From: Cyanobacteria bacterium UBA3301
GTDB taxonomy: Bacteria > Cyanobacteriota > Vampirovibrionia > Gastranaerophilales > Gastranaerophilaceae
DNA length: 64,000 nt
Assembly (NCBI GenBank): GCA_002361485.1
Contig: DESZ01000031.1
Location: 1 to 64,000 of the forward strand
Direction: 5' to 3'
A model generated the notes under the pieces. The model did not search any database and was not told the origin of the DNA. It worked only from the letters and a program-made list of their open reading frames with translations. Numbering within the stretch: the stretch's first letter is position 1; each line of letters opens with the position of its first letter. The position numbers were made by a program, and so were the translations under genes. Of the stretch, positions 9,277 through 17,105 are shown piece by piece.

Positions 9277-10366
9277 TTAATTAATTTTACTTGCTAAAAA
9301 ACTTTCAATAAAACCGTCTAAATCACCATCCATAACAGCCTCAACATTTCCGACTTCATATCCTGTTCTGTGGTCTTTCACCATTTTATACGGATGAAAA
9401 ACATACGAACGAATTTGTGAGCCAAAATCAATATTGGCAGTTTCGCCACGCAATTGTGCCATTTTTTTCTCTTGTTCTTCTTCTTTTATGGCAAGAAGTT
9501 TTGATATAAGAATTTGCATGGCATATTCTTTATTTTGAAGCTGTGAACGCTCTTGCTGACACTTAACAACGATACCTGAGGGCTTATGCAGAATTCTCAC
9601 AGCAGTTTCAACTTTGTTGACATTCTGACCGCCTGCACCGCCCGAACGCATTGTAGTTATTTCCAAATCTTCAGGCGGAATAACAATTTCATGTTCAAAA
9701 TCTTCCACAATAGGCGAAACATCAACCGAGGCAAAACTCGTTTGGCGTTTGCCGTTGGCATTAAAAGGAGAAATCCGTACTAATCTGTGCACCCCTTTTT
9801 CAGCTTTTGCATAGCCGAATGCATATTTCCCCGTAATTTTTATTGCTGCTGATTTTATTCCGGCTTCTTCTCCGTCAAGCTTATCTAATAATTCATATTT
9901 CCAACCGCGGTTTTCTACCCAGCGCATATACATTCTTAAAAGCATACTTGCCCAATCCTGTGCATCAGTTCCGCCAGCACCTGAATTAATTGTTAAAATG
10001 GCATCCGCACTGTCATATTCTCCTGAAAGCATTTGCTGTAATTCAAATTTCTCCATTTCAATTTTAATTGATTTTAATAATGTAAAACTTGAATCAATAA
10101 GTTCTGTATCGCCTAATTCTAAAGCCGTTTCACAATCATCCGCGGCTTGCTCCCAAGAATTTAATTTATCCAAAATTTCTTTTTTTTCTTTTATTTCTTG
10201 CCCTATTTGAGAAACCTTTTGGGTATCATTCCAAATTTCAGGCTCTTGCATCTTTTTTTCCAATTTGTTTAAATCGTTTTCGATTGAACAAGGGTCAAAG
10301 ACACTCCTTTAGCTTCTCATATTTTTGTTTTATCGTATTTAATTCTTGCTTTAATTCTGTTTCCAT
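9277..10366 (-). CDS. prfB: Peptide chain release factor 2, with programmed +1 frameshift
   Basis: RF2 reads UGA and UAA stops on the ribosome. The gene starts at ATG 10366 (AGAGGG upstream), runs 23 codons, meets in-frame TGA at 10297-10295, then continues in the +1 frame (GAC at 10296) to 9277, giving about 362 aa. The slip site is classic: internal Shine-Dalgarno AAAGGAG, then TGT CTT TGA C. This is the known autoregulatory frameshift of bacterial prfB: low RF2 lets the ribosome slip. Diagnostic motifs are SPF (about 199-201, the RF2 type) and GGQ (about 245-247, peptidyl-tRNA hydrolysis). It is not a pseudogene. The gene sits between dnaB and the ICMT-like gene on the same strand. Confidence 0.95.
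10280..10312 (-). promoter_or_regulatory. prfB programmed frameshift site
   Basis: Minus-strand AAAGGAG, TGT, CTT TGA C: an internal Shine-Dalgarno 3 nt before the slippery CTT and a TGA stop in a C context. Codon 24 is the TGA at 10297-10295. Confidence 0.95.
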
Positions 10367-10381
10367 TTTCCCTCTTACATA

Positions 10382-11776
10382 TTAAAACGCATCAAAAGAA
10401 CTGTCATTAAGCGGATTTTTAAATTTAGTAATATTTGATTGGAACAATAATTTTACGGTATCAACAGGCCCGTTTCTGTGTTTTGCAACAATAATTTCCG
10501 ATAAACCTTTCGAATTTGCTTTAATACTTTCTTCTTCTTCCGATTCTTCCGCTTTTGCATAATAATCAGCGCGGTATATAAACATTACAATATCGGCATC
10601 CTGTTCAATAGAACCTGATTCTCTCAAATCTGACAACATCGGACGTTTATCGTTCCTTCCTTCAACTGCACGCGACAATTGAGATAAGGCAATAACCGGA
10701 ACTTCAAGTTCTTTTGCCAATATCTTCAACCCCCTTGATATAGCTGAAATTTGCTGCTGGCGTTCTTCAGAGCCTGTTCCTTCAATCAATTGCAAATAGT
10801 CAATTACAACAAGCCCTAAATCTTTCTGCTGACTTTTTAATCGGCGGCATTTTGTCCTTATATCAGTCAGCGTACAGCCTGCCGTATCATCTATATATAT
10901 TTTTGCTTGTCCGAATTCATTTATTGCCATTGCAAGTTTATCTAAATCTTTTTGTTGTAAATTGCCCGTTTTTTGTCTTTGTGCATCGACTTCGGCATAA
11001 GAACATAACATCCTTTGCGTCAGTTGAGAAGCCGACATTTCAAGAGAAAATATACAAACAGGCACCTGTTCTTTTATGGCAACATTTTGCGCAATATTCA
11101 ATGCCAGAGATGTCTTTCCCATTGCCGGACGCGCAGCAAGAATTATCAAATCAGATTTATTCAAACCGTTTAAAAGGACATCCAAACTGTCAAACCCCGT
11201 CCTGACTCCTGAAAATTCACCCTTATGATTATAACGGTACTCAATAGAATCCCAAGCTTCTAATACCAAATCTTTTACCGCCCTTAAATCAGAAGAGTTT
11301 TTATTAGAACCGACTTCATAAATCAAACGTTCTGCTTTTTCTAATGATGTAGCGCTCGGCTCCAAATCATAGCCGCAGCTGACTATTTCTCCGCCTGCAC
11401 TGATTAAGGCACGTTTTGTTGCTTTTTCTTCTATAATTTTTGCATAATAAGATATATTTGATGTAGTAATCGTATTTTCCGCAAGTTCGTTTATATATGC
11501 CCTGCCGCCTGCAGCTTCCAAATTTCCGCTATAACTTAACACATCAGAAACCGTTACGATATCTATATTATCATTATTGTTAAAAAGTTGAAGCATAGCC
11601 TCAAAAATATATCTGTGAGCAGGTTTATAAAAACTTTTCGGACTTAAAGTGTCTGACACTTTTGACAAACAAGACGGATTAACTAATATCGCTCCTAAAA
11701 TCGCTTCTTCAGCTTCCAAATTTTGTGGAATTTGGCTTTCATCAATTTCGCGTTTTTTGGTTTTTAATGCAGGCAT
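10382..11776 (-). CDS. dnaB: Replicative DNA helicase DnaB
   Basis: Hexameric 5'-3' helicase that unwinds DNA at the replication fork. The N-terminal domain (PQNLEAEEAILGAIL) binds primase. The RecA-like C-terminal domain has Walker A ARPAMGKTS (about 215), Walker B LVVIDYLQLI and the RESGSIEQDADIVMFIYR region, ending with KHRNGPVDTVKL. Length 464 aa is typical. No intein is present. I chose the ATG at 11776 because AAAGGAAGG lies just upstream; an in-frame ATG at 11809 would add 11 residues but has no ribosome-binding site. It lies about 16 nt upstream of prfB, so the two may be co-transcribed. Confidence 0.95.
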   Translation of the reverse strand: MPALKTKKREIDESQIPQNLEAEEAILGAILVNPSCLSKVSDTLSPKSFYKPAHRYIFEAMLQLFNNNDNIDIVTVSDVLSYSGNLEAAGGRAYINELAENTITTSNISYYAKIIEEKATKRALISAGGEIVSCGYDLEPSATSLEKAERLIYEVGSNKNSSDLRAVKDLVLEAWDSIEYRYNHKGEFSGVRTGFDSLDVLLNGLNKSDLIILAARPAMGKTSLALNIAQNVAIKEQVPVCIFSLEMSASQLTQRMLCSYAEVDAQRQKTGNLQQKDLDKLAMAINEFGQAKIYIDDTAGCTLTDIRTKCRRLKSQQKDLGLVVIDYLQLIEGTGSEERQQQISAISRGLKILAKELEVPVIALSQLSRAVEGRNDKRPMLSDLRESGSIEQDADIVMFIYRADYYAKAEESEEEESIKANSKGLSEIIVAKHRNGPVDTVKLLFQSNITKFKNPLNDSSFDAF

Positions 11777-11866
11777 GTAAATCCTTCCTTTCCGACTTAT
11801 TATAATCATATTACATAAATAATTTTATGCCTGTATTCTCAAGCAATATTTACGCAAATTTTACAA

Positions 11867-13048
11867 TTATTCAAACCAATCTTTTATAAATTTGACAATA
11901 TTATCAAAGCCCAAAAGTTCACCCAAATTACCTTTCAAGTATGTTTTTTTAGAATACACAAGGCAAGGTACTTTTTCTCTTGTATGATCCGTACCTTCAA
12001 CACAAGGATCGCAGCCGTGGTCTGCTGTTATAATTAATAAATCATTGTCAGTCATTGCTTCAATAATCGGAGTCAGGTATCTGTCAATTTCTTCTATTGC
12101 CGCGCCGTATCCTTTAGGGTCGTTTCTGTGTCCGTAGAGCATATCAGTATCGACAAGATTTGTAAAAATTAAAGATTTATTATTATATGATGCTGTTTGG
12201 TCATAAGCAATACTATCTAAATCCAGTTCATTTTTTACGGCTTTCAGAGTTAATTCCAATCCTTCTTTATTTGAGCCTGTGTGAATAGCATGCGTTATAC
12301 CTGATTTTGAGAATATATCTTCAATTTTTCCTATTGCAACAACTTTTGAACCGTTGTCTTTCAAATCGTTCAGATATGTATGTTTTGGAGCCATGGAATA
12401 ATCGCGTCTGTCCTTAGAAATTCTTGTCGGTTTGCCGTCTATAATTTTATAAGGTCTTGCAATTACCCTTGCAACGTTATATTCGCCTTCATCAAGCAAT
12501 TCTCTTGCAATCTTGCACCAATCATACAATGTTTCCAACGGTATTAAATCAGTATCCAAAGCAATTTGATACACGCTGTCAGCTGATGTGTATACAATAG
12601 GGAATTTAGTTCTGTGGTGTTCTTCATTTAATTCTTCAATAATTTTTGTACCGCTTGCGGGGATGTTAGCTAAAACCCCACCGCAATTCGTACGTTCGAT
12701 AAATTTTTCAATAAGTTCTTTTGGAAAACCGTCAGGATAAGTTGTAAAAGGTTTTTCAGAAACAAGTCCCGCTATTTCCCAATGCCCTGTTGTAGTATCT
12801 TTACCTTTTGATTTCTCAATCAAAGTTGCATACCCCGAAGTCGGATTTTCAACCTTTTTTATTCCTTCAAAATCTTGTATATTTCCTATGCCCATCTTTT
12901 CTAAATTCGGAACATTTAGACCGTTATTAAATTCGCACACATGTTTTAGGGTATTACATTCAGGTACATCGCCAAAGTCCGCGCAATCTGCCATTGCACC
13001 TATTCCCATAGAATCTATAACCATTATAATTGCACGTTTTTCTTCCAT
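11867..13048 (-). CDS. deoB: Phosphopentomutase
   Basis: Interconverts ribose-1-phosphate and ribose-5-phosphate (and the deoxy forms), linking nucleoside salvage to the pentose phosphate pool. It belongs to the alkaline-phosphatase-like metalloenzyme superfamily: N-terminal MVIDSMGIGA (residues 9-18), TTGHWE (nucleophile-loop region) and C-terminal ADHGCDP and TDHTREKVP, which carry the manganese ligands. Length 393 aa matches bacterial DeoB. The ATG has GGAGG upstream. Only 17 nt separate it from the cobO stop codon, so cobO and deoB probably form one transcript. Confidence 0.95.
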   Translation of the reverse strand: MEEKRAIIMVIDSMGIGAMADCADFGDVPECNTLKHVCEFNNGLNVPNLEKMGIGNIQDFEGIKKVENPTSGYATLIEKSKGKDTTTGHWEIAGLVSEKPFTTYPDGFPKELIEKFIERTNCGGVLANIPASGTKIIEELNEEHHRTKFPIVYTSADSVYQIALDTDLIPLETLYDWCKIARELLDEGEYNVARVIARPYKIIDGKPTRISKDRRDYSMAPKHTYLNDLKDNGSKVVAIGKIEDIFSKSGITHAIHTGSNKEGLELTLKAVKNELDLDSIAYDQTASYNNKSLIFTNLVDTDMLYGHRNDPKGYGAAIEEIDRYLTPIIEAMTDNDLLIITADHGCDPCVEGTDHTREKVPCLVYSKKTYLKGNLGELLGFDNIVKFIKDWFE

Positions 13049-13065
13049 AATATTCCTCCAAAAAA

Positions 13066-13632
13066 TTAATATTCAATACCTTTTCTTGCTGCAATTCCGG
13101 TATCCCAATAATGCTTTACGGGTTCTATCTTTGATACCAGATGTGCCAATTCAATTACTTTGGGATGAGCGTTGCGCCCTGTCAAAACTATTTCTGTTTC
13201 TTCAGGTTTGTTTTTTAGCACTTCAACAACCTCATCAATATCTAAAATCCCCATATCGATTGCAATATTTGCTTCATCAAGAATTATGAGTTGATATTCT
13301 TTATTTTTAATAGCTTTTTTAGCAAGTTCCCATCCCTTTTTTATTTCTGTTTCATCTTTTTCGGTTTTATTATCTCGATAAATTATCCTGTCTAAACCTG
13401 CCTGAACAATTGTTAAATTATTTGATATTTTATCTGATAACTGACGAAATGATTTTAATTCACCGTAATCATCTCCGCCTTTAGTGAACATTACTATTAA
13501 AACTTTCCAATTTCTGCCCAATGCTCTCATCGCAAGTCCTAAAGAGGCTGTGGTTTTACCTTTTCCGTTACCTGTATACACTTGAATATAACCATGTTTA
13601 TCCCAATTAGGATTTATTAATTTATGTTCCAT
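13066..13632 (-). CDS. cobO: Corrinoid adenosyltransferase (CobO/BtuR type)
   Basis: Transfers the adenosyl group of ATP to the cobalt of a corrinoid in cobalamin synthesis or salvage. The P-loop is GNGKGKTT at residues 21-28, with the typical VYTGNGKGKTTASLGLAMR context, and LIILDEANIAIDMG follows as the Walker B-like segment. Length 188 aa is typical. The intergenic gap to the divergent 5-formyl-THF cyclo-ligase gene is only 37 nt and its overlapping AT-rich -10-like sequence (TATTATATATT) could serve both directions. No cobalamin riboswitch is recognisable upstream; there is no space for one. Confidence 0.92.
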   Translation of the reverse strand: MEHKLINPNWDKHGYIQVYTGNGKGKTTASLGLAMRALGRNWKVLIVMFTKGGDDYGELKSFRQLSDKISNNLTIVQAGLDRIIYRDNKTEKDETEIKKGWELAKKAIKNKEYQLIILDEANIAIDMGILDIDEVVEVLKNKPEETEIVLTGRNAHPKVIELAHLVSKIEPVKHYWDTGIAARKGIEY

Positions 13633-13657
13633 TTATACCATTTCCCCAAATTTATTA

Positions 13658-13663
13658 TATATT
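13658..13663 (+). promoter_or_regulatory. -10 hexamer of a likely leaderless mRNA
   Basis: TATATT ends exactly 6 nt before the ATG at 13670, and no Shine-Dalgarno sequence exists. The expected transcription start would fall on or next to the start codon. Confidence 0.45.
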
Positions 13664-13669
13664 AAAAAT

Positions 13670-14182
13670 ATGGATAAAGACAGTTTACGAACAAAAATAA
13701 AAAATATGCGCAAAAACATGCCAACAGAAGAAATTTCCGCGCGCATAACCGAAAAAATCCGCCATTCAAAAACTTATACGGATGCAAAAAACGTAATGAT
13801 TTTTTATCCGAAAAAATTTGAAATTAATCTTTTAAATTTACTCTCTGATAATAAAAAATTTTATCTTCCCAGAGTTAACGGAGAAGACTTGGAGGTTTGC
13901 CCGTATAAAAACGGGGATGAACTAAAAAAATCCGATTTCGGAGTATTAGAACCTATAACCCAAAATATTGACCCGTCAGAATTAGATTTGGTTATTGTTC
14001 CCGCACTTGCAGTTGATAAAAATCATAACAGATTGGGCTATGGCGGAGGATTCTATGACAGATTTTTAGCAAAATACGGAAATCATTTCAAAACAATTGT
14101 CGGAATTCCTAAAGAATTTTTCTTTGATAGAATCCCGACAAGAAGGTTAGATATTAAAATATATGAGGTGTGTGTTGTTTAA
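13670..14182 (+). CDS. 5-formyltetrahydrofolate cyclo-ligase
   Basis: ATP-dependent conversion of 5-formyl-THF to 5,10-methenyl-THF, returning stored folate to the one-carbon pool. The family signature GYGGGFYD is at residues 123-130, with VPALAVD upstream of it. Length 170 aa is slightly short of the usual 180-200 but all core motifs are there. The start codon has no ribosome-binding site; a TATATT lies 6 nt upstream of the ATG, suggesting a leaderless transcript. The stop codon overlaps by 4 nt the end of the convergent 96-aa gene. Confidence 0.9.
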   Translation: MDKDSLRTKIKNMRKNMPTEEISARITEKIRHSKTYTDAKNVMIFYPKKFEINLLNLLSDNKKFYLPRVNGEDLEVCPYKNGDELKKSDFGVLEPITQNIDPSELDLVIVPALAVDKNHNRLGYGGGFYDRFLAKYGNHFKTIVGIPKEFFFDRIPTRRLDIKIYEVCVV

Positions 14183-14469
14183 AAATGGATATCAAGATTT
14201 GGGGTTTTACCATTCATTTTTTCATCTTCCAAACGCATCGCAGAACCTATTGTAAAGTTTTGAGCATTAATTTTATTAATTTCAAATGCTACATCCCCGT
14301 TAAAAACACTTTCATTTTCTTCTAAGAAATTGAATAACGGTTCTGTTGGTGCTTTTACAAGATTACCAAGCGTTTGTTCCGTTTGCTGAATAGTCCTTTC
14401 CGGAACCTGAATATTAAAACCGAACGGTCTGTATGGTCTGTTAAACGAAAATTGTGAGTTTTGTGACAT
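14179..14469 (-). CDS. Hypothetical protein, 96 aa
   Basis: Not recognised. It begins MSQNSQFSFNRPYRPFGFN, which is Asn/Phe/Pro-rich and probably unstructured, and continues as a mixed segment with no cysteine, no signal peptide and no membrane span. The support for a real gene is regulatory: AAAGGGG precedes the ATG, and a close sigma-28-like promoter (14502-14529) lies 33 nt upstream, giving a leader of about 27 nt. The same promoter type drives the 618-aa gene at 418-2274, so the two products may belong to one regulon. The 3' end overlaps the folate gene by 4 nt. Confidence 0.65.
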   Translation of the reverse strand: MSQNSQFSFNRPYRPFGFNIQVPERTIQQTEQTLGNLVKAPTEPLFNFLEENESVFNGDVAFEINKINAQNFTIGSAMRLEDEKMNGKTPNLDIHF

Positions 14470-14501
14470 CTATAATACCCCTTTCGATATTGCTATTAAT
14501 C

Positions 14502-14529
14502 TTATCGGCATATCAGGATAAAAAGTTTA
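14502..14529 (-). promoter_or_regulatory. Sigma-28 (FliA)-like promoter
   Basis: Minus-strand TAAACTTTTTA, 9 nt, GCCGATAA; TAAA (14529-14526) is 16 nt from GCCG (14509-14506). The -10 element is an exact match to the FliA consensus GCCGATAA. Predicted start near 14495, about 27 nt before the 96-aa gene. Confidence 0.6.
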
Positions 14530-14730
14530 ATTTTTATTCAAATTTTATTACAAATTGTTAAGACACAACTTTAACGCATTTTTACAGTCCGCCAATATCA
14601 TATAATTTGAAACTTATCCGTAGTATTTAATACTTTGCAAGAAATATTTCTAAAATTCATGATATACTTATACAAAAGAGATAGTAAGTATTATAAGGTG
14701 TATTTCGCACCGCCAAATAAGGAGAATAAA

Positions 14731-15465
14731 ATGAGAGCTGCCGTAATTTCAGATATTCATGCGAATTTACAAGCATTAGAAACCGTAATGGATGATATAA
14801 TCGCACAAAACTGCGAACATGTTTTTTGTTTGGGCGATTTGGTTTTAGCAGGACCTCAACCGAAGGAAACAATTGAATACGTTATGGAACAGGAAGCTTG
14901 GACAATTATCCAAGGTAACACAGATAAAATGATTGTAAATTACGGCGAGGAAGTAATGAATTTCTTAGCTGAACAATATCCGATAATGGCTAACGCATTA
15001 GAAGATGATATGAAATATTTTACCGATACACAAATAGAATTTCTTGGAAACTTAGCACCACAATTAAGTTTAGATGTCGAAGGATGCAGTGTTTTACTTG
15101 TACATGGTTCTCCGAGAGCTAACAATGAAGATATCTTTCCTGAAATGAAAATAGAAGAAATCGAAGAAATTATTAATGGAACTACTGAAAAACTTATTTT
15201 ATGCGGTCATACTCATGTCCCTTGCGGATATCAAACACATACCGGTCAAACAGTTGTTAATGTCGGCTCTGTAGGCAGACCAATGACTGACAAACCAGTT
15301 GCGTGTTATGCGGTTGTTGATTTTGCAGACGGATCTTTTGAAATCAAACACAGATTTGTTCCTTATGACAATCAAAAAGCTGCAAATATAATGACAAAAC
15401 GAGATTTCATAGGTTCTGACAGGATTGCGGATCTATTATTAAACCCTTCGCAAAGACATATTTAA
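14731..15465 (+). CDS. Calcineurin-like metallophosphoesterase (YfcE/MJ0936 type)
   Basis: A two-metal phosphodiesterase/phosphatase of about 244 aa; the physiological substrate is unknown. Metal-binding motifs are complete: D8-x-H10 (VISDIHAN), GD at 35-36 (LGDLVLAG), GNTD at 62-65, VHGSPR and CGHTHVP. I chose the ATG at 14731 because AAGGAG lies at 14718-14723; an in-frame ATG 32 codons earlier has no ribosome-binding site and would add a non-conserved tail. It is a single-gene unit ending at the terminator at 15569-15600. Confidence 0.85.
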   Translation: MRAAVISDIHANLQALETVMDDIIAQNCEHVFCLGDLVLAGPQPKETIEYVMEQEAWTIIQGNTDKMIVNYGEEVMNFLAEQYPIMANALEDDMKYFTDTQIEFLGNLAPQLSLDVEGCSVLLVHGSPRANNEDIFPEMKIEEIEEIINGTTEKLILCGHTHVPCGYQTHTGQTVVNVGSVGRPMTDKPVACYAVVDFADGSFEIKHRFVPYDNQKAANIMTKRDFIGSDRIADLLLNPSQRHI

Positions 15466-15568
15466 ATTTCTAAAATATTTTTTTAATAGGGGTTGAAATT
15501 TTATAAAACATCATTAATAATATTAATAGCAGAGTATTTCTGCAATATTTAGTTCATCATTTTAGAAT

Positions 15569-15600
15569 GGAAAGGGGCGAAGAGCCCCTTTCCATTTTTT
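15569..15600 (+). terminator. Rho-independent terminator
   Basis: GGAAAGGGGC, 5-nt loop, GCCCCTTTCC (15569-15593), followed by ATTTTTT. It lies about 100 nt after the phosphoesterase gene and faces the end of the 67-aa minus-strand gene. Confidence 0.8.
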
Positions 15601-15605
15601 AAATT

Positions 15606-15809
15606 TTAATCACTTTCGGCAACAACAGTTGCTATCAATTCTCCATAACTGTCAACGCATCCGTTTGTTTCTTCAACAATATATCTTAAGCCTTCTTTGC
15701 CTTCGATTGCTTGCTCCGCACAATCCATTGCGTCATCGTATTCTTTAAATTCTCCGATTAAATTTTTTGACAATTCTGATTTATCTTTTGCCGTATAAAC
15801 TTGAAACAT
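15606..15809 (-). CDS. Hypothetical small protein, 67 aa
   Basis: Not recognised. A soluble, acidic small protein (MFQVYTAKDKSEL...), with predicted strand-helix-strand-strand order and no signal peptide. A very strong ribosome-binding site (AGGAGGG, 7 nt before the ATG) supports it as a real gene. A perfect 20-bp palindrome (15823-15842) lies just upstream, between it and the terminator of the 107-aa gene; it could serve as promoter or operator. Confidence 0.7.
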   Translation of the reverse strand: MFQVYTAKDKSELSKNLIGEFKEYDDAMDCAEQAIEGKEGLRYIVEETNGCVDSYGELIATVVAESD

Positions 15810-15822
15810 AATATCCCTCCTG

Positions 15823-15842
15823 TTTGTTTATATATAAACAAA
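15823..15842. repeat. Perfect 20-bp palindrome
   Basis: The sequence TTTGTTTATATATAAACAAA equals its own reverse complement. It lies 13 nt upstream of the 67-aa gene, next to the terminator of the 107-aa gene. It contains TATATA, so it may be a -10 region, an operator, or both. Confidence 0.6.
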
Positions 15843-15867
15843 AAATCAAGCTTTTTTCAAGCTTGAT
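15840..15867 (-). terminator. Rho-independent terminator overlapping a stop codon
   Basis: ATCAAGCTT (15845-15853), 5-nt loop, AAGCTTGAT (15859-15867), a 9-bp stem followed on the minus strand by TTTTTTG. The stop codon of the 107-aa gene (15857-15859) lies inside the hairpin. Confidence 0.8.
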
Positions 15868-16180
15868 ATTGTAATTTATTACTCAACTTCATCCCCAAAG
15901 ATTTAAAAAACGGTTTTCTTTCACCTTCCGATGGGGCGTATGATATATCAACTTTTATTTCATCAGGATCCTCTACTATTAAATCCTCCATAACCCAATC
16001 TTGCTCTATTTCAACATTCTTATTCTTTTTTGAATATCTTGAAATGCGCTTTTGCATCTTATATTCTTCTTTTGGCATTTGTGGAGCAGTTTTGAACACA
16101 GAACTGAATTTTGTTGCTCGTGTTGTATGTTCAAACTTCTTTGCTCTTGACATTATTTCATCTATCGTTTGTGACAGCAT
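15857..16180 (-). CDS. Hypothetical protein, 107 aa
   Basis: Not recognised. A charged soluble protein with a basic first half (KEEYKMQKRISRYSKKNK) and an acidic middle (MEDLIVEDPDEIKVDISY). No cysteine, no signal peptide and no membrane span. The ATG has GGGGAGAGG upstream, and a TATAAT-like segment lies about 30 nt upstream. The stop codon is buried in its own terminator hairpin. It stands alone on the minus strand, head to head with the nitrilase-family gene. Confidence 0.65.
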   Translation of the reverse strand: MLSQTIDEIMSRAKKFEHTTRATKFSSVFKTAPQMPKEEYKMQKRISRYSKKNKNVEIEQDWVMEDLIVEDPDEIKVDISYAPSEGERKPFFKSLGMKLSNKLQYQA

Positions 16181-16301
16181 AATCCTCTCCCCTTATACAG
16201 ATTATTATATATTCCGTTTTTGCATTTTTCATACTCCTTATGATTGAAATTTGCGAGAATGATATTTATGCTAATATAAATAATAGCAAATGGAGAAGAT
16301 T

Positions 16302-17105
16302 ATGGTCGGAATATTAAGTATTCAAATGAAATCTGTTATAAATAACAAAAATACAAATCTGGAAAAGGTAAAAAATATTATTGAACAAAACGCAGATAAA
16401 AAAACGGATTTGGTAGTTTTACCGGAATTTTTTTCCTCCGGAATAAGCCATATTTCATTTAAGAATTATCCCGAAGATGAAAACGGCGGAGAAACCGTAA
16501 ATTTCATAAAGGAACTTGCAAAGAAATATAATACTAATATCGTTGCCGGTACAGTTATTGAAAAAAGTAACGACAAATTATACAACACAACTTTTGTAAT
16601 AGACAGAAACGGTAATACTGTCGGCAAATACCGAAAAATCCACTTATACAACTATATGGGCGGAAATGAAGGTGAATTAATAACTGCCGGTAATGAAGAA
16701 GTCGTTGTTGATTTAGACATCGGGAAAGTCGGATTAGCAATTTGCTTTGACATAAGATATCCTATGCATTTTAAAAAATTAGCTAAAATGGGAGCAGAGA
16801 TAGTTGTATTGCCAACTGCATGGCTAATTCCAACAGAGGTTTATGAAGCACCGGAAACAGCACAAGAAATGTGGATTTCAATGAACAGAACAAGAGCTTA
16901 TGACAATATGTTTTACCTTGTTATTTGTAATCAAACCGGTAAACTCAATTCTCAAAGAGCAACTCTGGGTACTTCATTAATTATTTCACCAACAGCAGAA
17001 ATACTTGCGCGCGCGGATTTTGAACAAAATGCAATATATGCACAAATAGATATGACCATTCCAAGATTATTAAAATCCTGTTACCCGATTGCAGATATTG
17101 ATTAA
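16302..17105 (+). CDS. Carbon-nitrogen hydrolase, nitrilase superfamily
   Basis: A hydrolase of C-N bonds other than peptide bonds (omega-amidase/N-carbamoylputrescine amidase-like). The catalytic triad is visible: Glu42 (VVLPEFFSSG), Lys112 (GKYRKIHLY) and Cys148 (AICFDIRYP). At 267 aa it has the standard single-domain length. The substrate cannot be read from sequence. I chose the ATG at 16302 because GGAGA lies 5 nt before it; the in-frame ATG at 16290 overlaps this ribosome-binding site. The last 4 nt overlap the sigma factor gene tail to tail. Confidence 0.88.
   Translation: MVGILSIQMKSVINNKNTNLEKVKNIIEQNADKKTDLVVLPEFFSSGISHISFKNYPEDENGGETVNFIKELAKKYNTNIVAGTVIEKSNDKLYNTTFVIDRNGNTVGKYRKIHLYNYMGGNEGELITAGNEEVVVDLDIGKVGLAICFDIRYPMHFKKLAKMGAEIVVLPTAWLIPTEVYEAPETAQEMWISMNRTRAYDNMFYLVICNQTGKLNSQRATLGTSLIISPTAEILARADFEQNAIYAQIDMTIPRLLKSCYPIADID

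Noticed and set aside
10295..10297. In-frame TGA near the start of prfB, as if the gene were broken.
   Set aside because: The context (AAAGGAG, CTT TGA C, +1 continuation) is the standard programmed frameshift of RF2.
13633..13669. Cobalamin riboswitch upstream of cobO.
   Set aside because: Only 37 nt separate the divergent genes, far too short for the riboswitch.
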